Source of the DNA: Obelidium mucronatum
Lineage: Eukaryota; Chytridiomycota; Chytridiomycetes; Chytridiales; Chytriomycetaceae
Assembly (NCBI GenBank): GCA_025765595.1
Contig: JAIVFH010000071.1
Span: forward strand, 115,368 to 179,367
Direction of reading: 5' to 3'
Length of the DNA stretch: 64,000 nucleotides
This document shows positions 47,020 to 58,060 of this stretch, piece by piece; the stretch's first letter is position 1, and every line of letters begins with the position of its first letter. The notes beneath the pieces are model-generated. The model worked only from the letters and a program-made list of their open reading frames with translations, did no database searches and had not been told where the DNA came from. A program made the translations under genes and the position numbers.

Positions 47020-47480
47020 TCAATACTTAAGAACGAGCAAGAGCAAAAGCTCGTCTTTCCATTGATGGAAGGAATGTATAATATGATTGGCAGTATAATC
47101 CGGCAGTTGTACCAAATTAATGAGACGAATCATCTCGTCTTCAAATTTTTTAGGGGGCCAGAACTTTCTTGAATAAGCCATGGAAAGTTTTTGCACAAGT
47201 CTTATGGATATCAATGTCTTCGAGAGAAAGCTACATATAAAGTTTGAGGGTTATAGTTTGCACGGTCCAATTGAGCAATTTTGCTGGTGGCATCGTCATT
47301 CGGAAAACCAAGAGCCTTCGCTACAATCGGATAGCACACCAATTGCTTCTTCCAAGCCAAGTCCATGACTGCCTACCACAAGACAGCACATTTTTCAAGA
47401 TTCTTTGCAGTAGCCACTGGAGCAAAGAGTTGGCAAGACATTTGACAAAGTAGATTGGGAACTTGCAGCTGATTGCATCA
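47020..47480 (-). pseudogene. decayed coding remnant inside the 6.2-kb element
   Basis: The minus strand shows protein-like stretches in different frames (MDLAWKKQLVCYPIVAKALG with NYNPQTLYVAFSRRH, and WPPKKFEDEMIRLINLVQLP with HQWKDELLLLLVLKY) broken by stops. LYVAFSR recalls the end of a Pif1-type helicase, but this is far too little to name it. Confidence 0.35.
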
Positions 47481-47576
47481 ATGTCAGACTTAATAAATGC
47501 CCCCCAACACATTTGCGCTAGGATCCCCATGAATACAAGGTCTGAATACAAGTTTGTCCTTCTGGCACCAGACCTG

Positions 47577-47703
47577 TATCCAATAAAATAGGATTATTGG
47601 AAGGTACCAGTTTCCAATAAAATAAAGATATTGGAAAGGCCAATTTCCAATAAAATAAAAATATTGGAAAGACCATTTTCCAATAAAATAAAATATTGGA
47701 AAG
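47577..47703. repeat. cluster of four TTCCAATA...TATTGGAA palindromes
   Basis: Four consecutive units of 25-28 bp, each with the 8-bp arms TTCCAATA and TATTGGAA around an A/T loop such as AAATAAAAA, separated by 4-10 bp. Similar single units lie at about 44570, 44707, 45683, 45720, 48120, 49710, 49855, 50463 and 50501, and one at 48975 is split by a Helitron-like insertion. Confidence 0.85.
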
Positions 47704-48993
47704 ATGGAATCAAGGGAAAACAAACCTTTGGTAAAAACACAACAAAATTCAAGTTTGCCCATAGGCGGTGACCAGCAGCAACATTTGAGCCCCTCCAACG
47801 CTAGTCTCTCAGTCAAGCAGATGTTTCAGTGCCCAAACATGGGGGCTATTATCACAAGCTTCACAAGTTCTCAAATCTGCTTTTCCCACAACATCAATTT
47901 TTTCATTGAAACCTTGTCAACAATGGGCAGGTAAGCGCTTTGTATCTTGGTTTTTAGTGTGTGATTCAAAGAGGAGATAGATCCAAACATATGATCCACA
48001 CACAATAGGAGTGAATTGTATCTCCTTCAATCATGAGACCTGCAGCTGTGCCGCCGTTACATTGACTACAACACCATGAAGCAAAAAATGGGAATAGGTG
48101 TGCTGATAGGACTGGTCTGTTCCAATAAAATAAAATTATTGGAAGGCATGAAGACAGAATAAACAAAACATTCTGGGAAGCTGCACATGGCCATGATGAC
48201 CCAGTTTCTGCTGACGCATGTGTTTGAGTTGTCAAGGGCAGCGCAGCAGCACTGGGACCATGTTCACCAAGGCTGGTTTTTTGCTGTCGCAGAATGACGT
48301 CAAGGATTGTCCACAAGATGACAGCAGACCTGGCGGCTGGTGCACTTGGCACTGGAGTTTTTTCCATTGAAGCAAAAGCCGCGCAAAGTGCACTGATTGG
48401 TTAGTTCCACCAGAGTCACCTCTTAGTCACCTGCAATGATTAGCCTTTGCTGCACAACAAAGAACAAGGTATGGGTGGTTTGTACAGAGACTTTGGAGTC
48501 ACAGCTGCAGATTCAGCAGACATTGCTGCAGAGTAATTGTTAGTACCCATACTCCCTGTTGAGGTTGTCCAGTGCATCTATTTGTTTGTTGATCCGTGCC
48601 AGGCACCTGCATCAAGGACTTGACATGCCAGCGCAATACAGAGCCACTGCACAAGTTGGTGCTACGTTGGTGGTTGCCGTCCTTGTGCGCGTCGCCGCTT
48701 TCGGCATTGTGTAACACCACTTCCGCGGTGCCGTGTGATTCTGCATGAGTTTGGCGCACTGTTGCAGCTTGAGTTGCTCAACCTGGACTTGTGCAATGTT
48801 GAGGACACCATGCCTGTCGAGATTGCCTTTCTGCTGGTCCTGGCTTCCCTCAATCTGCACAGCTGCAAACCCCTCCCTTAAGTTTCTGAATTGGGGCTTT
48901 TTTAAAAGTTCAAGTATGTACTTGATCAAAGTCCAGGTTTGGTCAAGCTGCATAACAACTTATTAATTGTGAAAGGCTTCCAATAAAATAGAA

Positions 48994-49637
48994 TTGCAGG
49001 TTGCTTGTCAACCTGTCATGTTAAGGGGGAGTTTGAGGGGGTTGAAGGCCAATTCCTTGTAGTTCTATTTATAGAAAAGATGTTCCTACTTTGTTCAAAT
49101 GGTTTGAGGGTTAAGAAGGGGGTTTTTAATAGTTCTATTTTTAGAAAATGGACACGTTCAAGCTGTTGCTTCCCTGGCAATTAAAGGAAAATTGACTTGG
49201 AAACAAAGTAACTCCAGACAACACAACTGTCTCAAGAAGGGTTTTTTGACCTGAGTAATCATATTTTACTGATTTAATTTTCCGGCTGCTGCCATGTCAT
49301 GCTTGTCCACCTGAAAACCAGAATAAGCGTTTGTCTTATTGATTTCATCAACTAACACAAGCCAGATTAATGCCTAGTAAGCAGTACAGATTGCAGGTAG
49401 ACTCATGATGAGAATCAGTCTCCTTTTGGGTTGTTTGACATCTTCTGGTTAAGTTTGGAAACAAAGACGACAGTCTCTTTTAATTTTCTGGCAATCAAAA
49501 TAGAAATTCTGACTTATTGCAAACACCCTAGAAAGAAAATTTGTGTTTACAAGTTTTGTAATCCCATTAAGTCCTAATTTCTCTGGAGTTGCAACCTGCA
49601 CTGCGAAGAAGCAAAGTGACTGAGCGTATGTCTCTAG
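48994..49637 (+). mobile_element. Helitron-like non-autonomous element, copy A
   Basis: 644 bp from TTGCAGGTTGC to CTAG. The 5' end folds as CAGGTTG-CTTGT-CAACCTG. The 3' end has the inverted GCAACCTGC, then a CACTGC...GCAAAGTG hairpin 19 bases before CTAG. It sits inside a TTCCAATA palindrome: the flanks (CTTCCAATAAAATAGAA and TTATTGGAAG) join to an exact palindrome unit, so it inserted between A and T with no target duplication. Confidence 0.85.
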
Positions 49638-50740
49638 TTATTGGAAGAAGGGTTAACCCTAAACCCTAACCAACCTTTGCCATCTGGCTCTTTTTCATTC
49701 AGCTGACCTGCTTCCAATAAAATGAAGCTATTGGAAGGCGATCAGACACACTTACTTGTATTGTATTGGCAAAGTGGAAAATAACTTCTTTGTGACAACT
49801 TATGTGAAGCTGTGGTTTAATGTAAATGAGTCAGTATTTTCACTCTTTGAAGTTTCCAATAATCTTGGATTATTGGAAGACAACAGCATTTCACCCAGCA
49901 TGCTGCAGGCTCATTTGTATCCAGCTAACACCCAATCAACAGAATTTCAGCAAGCTTTGAAACAATGATGGAACCTATGAGTACTGGACACTCCAAAGGT
50001 GGGTGTCTGAAGCAGAGTCCTTTTACGGCCGCTTTTTTTAGGTAATTTAGCAGCAGATGAGACACTGAGGATGGCGCCATGTCCTTACTACAGCTCTGTT
50101 TGTTTGTTGTTCATGAGTCAGTGTGGCAGCTGCTGTTGTCTTGTTTTTTTGCACACAATTCAAATTGCTTGGTTTTCATTTATGATTTCACAGTGCTTGG
50201 CAGGTGCTTGGTTTGGGCGGGAAAAGTATAAAAGAAGACAAATCCCCCCCTCCAGAATTTCTCATCTGTGTACTTTCAACCAAACTCTTTATCATAATAT
50301 TTCAAATTTCTTCTCCATAACTCTTTGCCTATGCTTCAAACCATAACTCCATGGCAGAAGTAGAAGGCAGATTCCAATAGACGGTCTTGGTATTTGAACT
50401 TTGATTTGCCAACTGGCATGTTAAGTTTGAAATCTTCAGGACATTTTGGGAAGTGATTCCTTTTCCAATAAAAGTTGAATTGTTGGAAAACAAAGAATTC
50501 TTCCAATATTTTACTTTTATTGGAACTACAGATAAATATCAACTTGCTTGCATCACTGCTTTGACATAACTATTTTACTAAACAAAAAATTATTTAGATT
50601 GTTTGGTATTCAACTGAATTCTTTCAACGTAGGAATATTTGGGTGGAATGTATTTGGCTTCCTAGTTTGTCCTCATTTGAATGCAATCAAGATGAATGTT
50701 GACCAAATTGCTATTGCAGAAGTAGCAGAAGAAGTGATTA

Positions 50741-51537
50741 CCCTGCCTTGTAGAAGTGCAGATGGTTGAATGCTTGGATGAAGCTGCCAGAATTGTGGTT
50801 TTCGTCAGGAACACCAGTATGGAACGACAGCTTTTTGGTCCATTCAGTAAAATGACGTTTCGCTAATTCAAAAGTAAACGTCATTCCGCTGTATGTCGCA
50901 AAGAAGCACTTGTACTTCAAGAAGATCTATAGCAAAGTCAGAAAACGCAGATAACACTCAATAAACATGCAATCACCTTTTTCAGCTCCTCATTGTACAA
51001 ATGGAGCCCAACGTACGCATGTCCAGACTCCTTCTTGTCAGGGAAGTTGACCAACCCAGTCTCCTGCTTGACCGTTCCCGGGATCTTGTCCTTTCGTATG
51101 TTCCCTTCAGCCAACAGCTTGCAGTAGATGATCGCATACTTCATCACATCATCGACTTGCTTCTCCTTCACTCCTCCCGAACGTCCCGCTGGTCGAAACA
51201 CGATTGACAACTGCGTCGAAGTTGATTCCATTGAATCACGGTGGGAGCTGCTGGAGCCAGAGCTTGGAAGCATTGGAGTTGAATACAATTGCAACGACAG
51301 CGGGGTCACAACGGCAGGGCGAGCAAACACTGGTTGCGAGACTATCAATAGAAAGGCAGTTAGTACCCCTTCTCTGCTCAAACAAATCACAACACACTCA
51401 CTGCTTCCGGCTTTGATGTCAATCTGTCCAAAGACAGCTGTGTATTGAATTACAAACGATGATCGTCCAAAGCCATCTTCGTCAACAAGCTCCATGTAGT
51501 CGCAGCGGATACCCCTTGCCAGGAATGCTGCGTGCAA
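50741..51537 (-). pseudogene. multi-exon gene remnant of unknown family
   Basis: Three exon-like blocks with GT-AG borders: RGIRCDYMELVDEDGFGRSS with FVIQYTAVFGQIDIKAGS (to about 51400), then SQPVFARPAVVTPLSLQLYS... to KKESGHAYVGLHLYNEELKK, then KCFFATYSGMTFTFELAKRH... to GSFIQAFNHLHFYKAG. The last block resembles plus-strand DNA at 52375-52420 (GSFIQVFHHLHFYKAQ), so the 6.2-kb element contains an inverted partial copy. It is protein-like and spliced but unrecognised, probably a transposon-borne gene. The 5' side abuts Helitron-like copy B, which may have cut it. Confidence 0.5.
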
Positions 51538-52178
51538 GCCTTTTTATTTTGATTGCCAGAAAATTTAAAGATGCTGACTCTTGCTTGCCAAAAGAACTCT
51601 GATGATCTAGCTATTTGAACTCTTGATGAATAATAAAAAGAGGATGTCAAACAGATTCTCATCATAAAACTGCAATTGGTGCTGCTTACTTGGCATTAAT
51701 CTCTGAATTGTCTGGCCTTGAGCTGCTTCTTTTTGCCTTCTGTTTTTGGAGCTTCCATAATTAAATTTTGTGTGTTAGTTGGTGTTACTTAGGTGAAAAC
51801 CACTTGGAGTGACAGGACAGCCGGAAAATTGAATATTTAAAACATTAAAAAAACCCTACTTGAGACAGTTGAACGTTCATGGGTGAACTAGGAGAGATTA
51901 ATGGAACATAGAGCGACTTTGGTTTCCAAGTCACTTCTTGAGACAGTTGTGTTGTCTGGAGTTACTTTGGTTTCCAAGTCAATTTTCCTTACTTGCCAGG
52001 GAAGCAACAGCTTGAACATGTCCATTTCTAAAAATAGAACAATTAGCAAACCCCTTCATTACCCTCAAGCCTTTTGAACAAGGTAGGAAAAACTTTTCTA
52101 TAAATAGAACTACAAGGAATTTGCCTCTAACCCCCTCAAACTCCCCCTCAACATGACAGGTTGACAAGCAACCTGCAA
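51538..52178 (-). mobile_element. Helitron-like element, copy B, 3' truncated
   Basis: Read on the minus strand it starts TTGCAGGTTGCTTGTCAACC at 52178 and follows copy A through the TAGTTCTATTTATAGAAAAG and TTTTCTGGCAATCAAAAT blocks. The family 3' end (GCACTGCGAAGAAGC...CTAG) is missing, and the match stops near 51538 at the gene remnant. Confidence 0.7.
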
Positions 52179-52635
52179 CTTGCAAACAATGGTGAGCTCT
52201 AGTCTAAATTTTCCTTTGTTTTCTATTGTAGTCTTCCATTTTTATTTTTTGAATGACAGATGGACGCGTTGCAAAGCAAGTCCCACTATTCAAGCACAAT
52301 TCATTTGTGTTAAATTCAATGGAGCAAAGGTCCGGCTATGGGGACACTACCAGTTGTGTTGCAAGCCTATTCCGGCAGCTTCATCCAAGTGTTCCACCAC
52401 CTGCACTTCTACAAGGCTCAAGCCAGAGACGTATGTGGTGCTTCGGGCCTTTGCAAACAACCAACATGTCAAGAAGGCGTATTGGCGGGAGCCGCTTCAG
52501 GAAGGAAGTGCAAGCAAGAAGGCAAAGCACTGATTGGGGTATTTTTATTTATTATTTCTTCAATATTTTGTTATTTTTGACTTCGCGCATCCTTTTTTTG
52601 TTTTTGTTTATTGTTGGTACTTTGGATTTTGTTTA

Positions 52636-52887
52636 TTACTTTAAATACATATGTTATGGTTTTAAAACTTTTCTGCTCATTGTTTCTTACCTTTTTTGAA
52701 ATAAAGTTAGGACTAGCTTTCAACTGGCTCTCAACTGACTGTCAACTGGCTTGCGGCCTGTGAACTAACTGCGACGCGGCTGGCTTTCCACTGGTTAGCG
52801 GCTCGCACGCGGGTTGCCCACAGGTCGCAAGCGGCCTGCTAAGCGGCCTGTTAGCGGCTCGCAAGGTCCGGCTCGCTATGGGGACAC
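52636..52887 (-). repeat. right 252-bp terminal inverted repeat
   Basis: The reverse partner of 46677-46928, ending GGCTCGCTATGGGGACAC at 52887. It cuts into the minus-strand gene that runs from 53591. Confidence 0.88.
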
Positions 52888-53591
52888 GCTGCGTGACTTG
52901 AGAGGAACTTGATGATGTCACTTGGACCTAAAACAGAGTTAATACTCTGAGGATTTGAGGAAACAACAGCGGAAGAAAGGATCCACTTACCTAAAACATA
53001 GTGGTCTTTCCGATCCATCACATACGGAATTTCAACAAGCAGCTTTGTCGACTTGTCCGCAATAAGAGTGACTCCGATTTTGGCTTTCGGCGGTTCCGGT
53101 GCTGGACTTTCGTCGGCTTCATCTGCTGAATGTTGTTAGCCAAGCAATAAAAACATATCTCTCACCATCATCGTAATCCAAAGGAAAAGGCTGCGTATCA
53201 CTAATGCGGCTGCGGATAGAGCCAGACGACTGCGGCTGGCTTGACACTTGTTCGTCTTTGTCGTCATCTTCGTCTTCATCCAAGTCTTCGTCATCATTGC
53301 GAGCGTCCTGTCTATCAGACTCGCTTGAGGATGCATTGACATCATCGTCATCAGCGCCATTGTCTGCGTCACTTTCAGATTGGAGTCCCCGTTCGTCTGG
53401 TGAACTTACAGACCCTGTTGTGTGATTTAAATAATTGAAATTAAAGAAACCCTGTTTTAACAACGCTTACGTCTTCTGCGCCTTTCCATAGCGGTCACAT
53501 CGCGTTTAGCAGAGCTGGGCGTCTTGCTGTTGGTTTTGCGGGCGGGCTGTTTGGCCGGTGTTGGCGATGCTTGGCGCTTAGTCTTGGACAT
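52888..53591 (-). pseudogene. acidic/basic hypothetical protein, 3' end cut by the 6.2-kb element
   Basis: The start at 53591 gives a basic N-terminus (MSKTKRQASPTPAKQPARKT). An intron leads to a very acidic exon (GSVSSPDERGLQSESDADNG, runs of D/E), then PAPEPPKAKIGVTLIADKST with KLLVEIPYVMDRKDHYVLG. The last exon (GPSDIIKFLSSHAA) runs directly into the terminal inverted repeat at 52887. The Lys/Ser/Asp-rich plan resembles the N-terminus of transposon companion proteins, but no domain is recognised. Confidence 0.5.
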
Positions 53592-53965
53592 TAAAAATAA
53601 AGAAACATACCTGCAATCTTTGGACCAACAATTACAACATCATCCTGAGTTTTATTTTTGTGCATTCTTGACATTTGGAAGTTACAACCAATAGGCCTCC
53701 CCAGATATTGCCGTTTTTGATCAATTTGATCCCAATCCAGTGGATTTGTTGAAATCGGTGTTTTGACCCGTTGTACCCAGATATTCACCGGATTGGATCA
53801 AAATATTTCGAATCCAAATCCTGTCTAATCCAGACCAGATTCCACGAATACTTCACTTGAAAATGAATCCAGGTCTGACCCTGGATTCAAACCGGATTCA
53901 TCAATCAAGTGAATTAAAAGTGAAACAAATTAAACAATCCAATAAAATAGTAATTAATTAATATC

Positions 53966-55881
53966 ATGTCAGGAATTTTCCTATTGCTCCAGAACTTCCT
54001 CTACGACAGTGATGATAGCAGCGGGAGTGAGCAAGTTACTACTAGCTATTCTGGACCGCCAATCAATCCCATGGCTTCATGGATACATGATCTAGGGTCA
54101 GCTGATTGCCGTGGGCTCCGAGGGGAGGATCAAGAGAAGGCCATTCAATGGCGTGAACAGATATTCAACCCTGAGATCTACAGCTCTGAGGAGTTCTGTT
54201 GTGAGTTTTGAATCACCCGAGCCACCTTCGACTTTATCTTGGCACACATATCCACCAGCCTTGACAAGGGTCCTGATGATGATCCCAGAGGAAAACCACG
54301 TTCACCTGCGCGCGATCAGTTTGCTATGTTTATCTACTACGTTGCTACAGGTGATGCTTTGCGCTTAATTGCCCATATGTTCAGGTTCGGTGAGACCACC
54401 TGTGGGGATTCTGTTCGACAAGTAACTGCTGCTATTCCCGCATTTCATCGCATTGCCCAAGACTCATGAAGATTGGGAGCTTGTTGCAGCTGGGTTTGCA
54501 AGTCTAGCTGGGATGCCGAATGTTGGAGGTGCAGTTGATGGCTGCTACATACCATGCAAGGCACCCTCAGAGAGACCAAATCATCCTGGTGGACCATACA
54601 TGAAGAAGGACTTCTATTGTCACAAGGGGTTCTACTCCCACCTCTTGATGGCAGTCTGTGATGCTACAGGGAAATTTATCTTCATTGACGTAGGCAATCC
54701 AGGTGGCTGCTCTGATTCCACAGTCTATGAAAGGAGCGAACTTGGCAGCAATGTGGATACTCTTGTACCTTGTCATGTGGTCTTTTTGGGAGACAAGATC
54801 TTTGTCAACAAGGAGCATATGATCACACCATTCAAAAACATTGCTGGCCATGAACGGGATCATCGCTGGTGGAGATACTGCAAGCGCCACTGCCAGACAC
54901 AAGTGCCAATTGAAAATGCGTTTGGGCAGCTGAAGATTGCAGGTTGCTTGTCAACCTGTCATGTTAAAGGGGAGTTTGAGGGGGTTGGAGGCCAATTCCT
55001 TGTAGTTCTATTTATAGAAAAGTTGTCACTGTCTTGTTGAAATATTTAAGGGTTAATAAGGGGTTTCTTAATAGTTCTATTTTTCGAAATGGATACGTTC
55101 AAGCTGATATTTCCCTGACAATTCAAGGAAAACTGACATGGAAACAAAGTCACTCCATGTTCCATCAATCACTCAACTGTCTCAAGAAGGGCATCTTGAC
55201 CTGAGTGATCATGTTTTACATGTTTGAGTTTCCGGCTGTCCTGTCAGAAAATTAATGCTATATAAGCAGCCCCAATTGCAAGCATGATAAGAATCTGTCA
55301 GCAGTGCTGTTGGTGAAGCTGTTTATGGTGAAGCTGTTTAGGTGGTTGGTTAAAAATAGTTTCTTTTGGAAACAAAGAAGACAGCCGCTTTAAATTTCTA
55401 AAAAAAAAAGCCACTTTCTTGCAATATTATAAGGTTTTAAAATAAAACCTTTGCAATCCCAGTTCTGCTTTCAGGTGTTGAAATACCCTTATTTCTCTGG
55501 ATTTGCAACCTGCACTGCGAAGAAGCAAAGTGACTGAGAGAATGTCTAGTGAGATTCTGCCTCATGAAAGATGCGATGCATGCTGAAACAAGAGCTCTCC
55601 CAAACCTGATCCATGTTTGCTGCATTCTACACAACATCTGTGCGGCGCGAAACAATCCTTTGGAGCAGGAGGAGTTGGAAGATTTTATTGCACGTGAAAG
55701 GGAGGGAAATGAGGAGAATATGGAAGCAGAGTTGATGCACATGGCTGAGGATGATCCTTTGAATGAGCAATTCTTACTCCAAATGCATCCTATCTTTGAT
55801 TTGGATGTTGCACAGCTTTGCAATGACTATGAGGCTCGATCTCTTCTCCATGGATGTTGCAATGCGGTCTTGGTAGTCTAG
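53966..55881 (+). pseudogene. PIF/Harbinger transposase (DDE_Tnp_4), broken
   Basis: The DDE nuclease of a Harbinger transposon. Family motifs in order: IYSSEEFCCEF; FAMFIYYVATGDALRLIAHM; VGGAVDGCYIPCKAPSERPN (first Asp); GNPGGCSDSTVYERSELGSN (second Asp); VPIENAFGQLK (Glu); then, after an insertion, LMKDAMHAETRALPNLIHVC and CILHNICA. Three lesions are visible. A TGA at 54209-54211 stands where relatives have Arg (a CGA-to-TGA change is inferred). There is a one-base frameshift near 54450, before LPKTHEDWELV. Helitron-like copy C sits at 54937-55549. Precise removal of that insertion restores the frame across the Glu motif. The 3' end overlaps the convergent Myb-like gene. Confidence 0.88.
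54937..55549 (+). mobile_element. Helitron-like element, copy C, inside Harbinger transposase
   Basis: 613 bp, TTGCAGGTTGC...TGTCTAG. The flanks GGGCAGCTGAAGA and TGAGATTCTGCC join without duplication between A and T, and the join keeps the transposase frame. The 3' end has the slightly divergent ACTGAGAGAATGTCTAG. Confidence 0.88.
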
Positions 55882-57725
55882 AGTAGCTACTCCCTTCTTT
55901 TGGCTGGGTTTTGGAGATTTGATGGTGGGTGGTTTGATTTTTAAGGCTTCCTTCATCTTGGCCAGCTTGTCAGTAATGGCCTTGTTTTTTGCGACTTTGG
56001 CTGCTAGTTTCTTTGGAGTGGCAGCTGCGGCGGCAATTGCATTGACCTCATCCTCCCGTCCAACTCAACTACATCGCTGTCGCTGCACTTTGCTGCATTG
56101 TTGTAGTCCAAGAGATCTCCATCAGCAAAGCTTTGGTCCCCAAACAGGTGGTCGTAGGACAGAGTTGTGTTGCCCTCATCCTCAGTGTCAGCGTCATCCT
56201 GCTCTTCATTATGCTTGTCATCCTCGACACACTCAACAGCCAGAGAATTAGAAACGAAGAAATACAAGGTGGGGGACATACAGGACGCAAACGCAAGCCT
56301 CTGTTGATTGAGTCCCGTTGCTGATAAGCTCCTTTTGCAGCAACCGATTTGCCCATGATGTTCAGGAGCTCCCGAAAGTATGGCGGCTCTGGTTTGTCTT
56401 CTGCTGCTGCTCCTGTGCCTGTTCTACCTTGCAACATGTCCGCATGAGCACTTGCCCTGCCTCTCAACGCCTTCCACTTCGATCGACAGGAGTCTCCAGT
56501 CAGAGTGCTTACATCCGCATTTGTAATTTCAATCTTGAGATGTGTTGCAATCTTTAAGGACAAGTTAAGGTTAAATTAAATAAAGAGATAAACACCCCAG
56601 CAACTTAAATTTCCTGCGAAACACTCTTACTGAATATGTCTGCGTATTTCTCCTTGATGTAATCAAGGAGTGCTTGAGTTGTCGTGGCAAGCCATTTGAA
56701 TGGCTCGCGACGCGTTTTTGTAGCGACAGTCTTTACAGTCTTCATGGACTTCTTTGGGGCACCTTTGGCTGTCTTTGCTTGTTGCTTGTTATCGTCGTCG
56801 CTTTCCTTTTCTTCGCCATCGGAAATGTGGAGAATAAAGCCACTCTCACTCCCATCTTCGCGTTGGCGTTGCTCCCAGCGAACTTCATTCCTGATCGCTT
56901 CCTGCAGGTTGATCCGCGACTCCCGCAGTGGGACCCTGTGCAAGCGCTCTGCGTTCTTTGATCCATCCACGTTTGTTTTGCTGGGTTCTGGGTACAGCTG
57001 TGTGGTAAAACGCACCTTGAACATGTTGTTCACATTCTTGCGATCTATAACAGCAAAAAACAGAGCCTTAGCAATAAATATACACTTAAAGTCAAATAAA
57101 ACATTACCGTAGATGAATCGCGGCATTAGTTTTCTTGCTATCTCAAGGTCCAGCTCTTTTTCGTCAGGATACATGACACCAAACCCCACTTGTCCAGCCA
57201 GAGCTGCGAGGTCTTTGTCTGTAAGAAACTGAAAAGACTCGACAGTTTTTTTCAGTGTTGTTAAGACAATGGGGAAGTCCAGGTGTACAACAGTCATTAG
57301 CTGTTTGTCATTTTCTTTCAGTTGGTAGTTGTACACCACTGGTGCAAAGTTAGTATTCAACATACTTAAATAAGGCATGTTAGATATAGTGGGTAGGATA
57401 GTGTAGAATGATGAATAAACATTACATGATTATATGCGGCACCAGCTCTCGCATTGCATCTGCGCATGCATTGGGCGCCAATTTCGAGATGTTTGGGTAA
57501 AACACAAATTGTTGCCTTTGGTTTCTTCGAGTTAACTCCGTTGGAGAGGACCACCTGTGAGGCCGTGATTGCCTTGGTTTGTTCTGTTGCTTTAGTTTGA
57601 CCCCCCTGCTTCAATTTTGGTGCTTGTCGACGCGATCCTGGTTTGGCACACCGGCTCGGCCACGGTGCCTTGGTTGGATCCACGATTTCCTGAGGATTGG
57701 CTCGCAATCGTGTTAATGGGGACAT
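55774..57725 (-). pseudogene. Harbinger-associated Myb/SANT-like DNA-binding protein
   Basis: Minus-strand exons: an N-terminal basic block (MSPLTRLRANPQEIVDPTKA), then NYQLKENDKQLMTVVHLDFP, then DRKNVNNMFKVRFTTQLYPE. A Myb/SANT-like trihelix domain follows, built from FKWLATTTQALLDYIKEKYA and, across an intron near 56600, HLKIEITNADVSTLTGDSCR with SKWKALRGRA. The C-terminal part is acidic, then has a helical NKAITDKLAKMKEALKIK tail. A one-base shift near 56050 separates the acidic segment from the tail, so this copy looks damaged. Harbinger elements need such a Myb-like partner for DNA binding and nuclear import of the transposase; its position next to the transposase fits. The tail overlaps the transposase 3' end on the opposite strand. 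Confidence 0.65.
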
Positions 57726-58060
57726 AATATTAAAAATAAATAATAAGAGAAGAAAACACACAAACCACAATCAGCAATCAATGAATCATGCTTGCTGTTT
57801 CAGCAGGGAGGCCAACAAAGATTAATGCAGCGATAGGGGGATTGTTGTACAGGTGCAGTTTGACATTATTTTCGTCCCGCCAAAAGAGACTTCACAAAAA
57901 AATGGCAAAAATGCGCAGTTGGTAGTGAATGGGCTTTCTCATTCTCCTACTTTGCAGATACGCAGATGATGAATGGGCTTTCTCATTCTCTCTGATCTGT
58001 GTTTCTCACTGTCGACGCAAGGGGCGCAAAAACCAAGTTCGTAAATGTGAGTTTTGTTAT

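Larger units (their letters stand above)
46677..52887. mobile_element. 6.2-kb element with 252-bp terminal inverted repeats
   Basis: The outermost sequence GTGTCCCCATAGCGAGCC at 46677 is matched in reverse at 52887. The two arms, 46677-46928 and 52636-52887, align over their full 252 bp at roughly 93% identity and have the same length. The outer 150 bp of each arm is GC-rich with repeated GCGGCC/CCGCTTGC motifs; the inner part is AT-rich. No clear target duplication flanks it: the left side is a broken LINE and the right a truncated gene, so a rearrangement is likely. The interior holds decayed coding pieces, palindromes and two nested Helitron-like copies, and I found no transposase. It may be a non-autonomous or dead element. 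Confidence 0.8.

Noticed and set aside
46677..52887. Simple insertion of the 6.2-kb element into the gene starting at 53591
   Set aside because: The sequence left of 46677 is a LINE fragment, not the continuation of that gene, and no duplication flanks the element.
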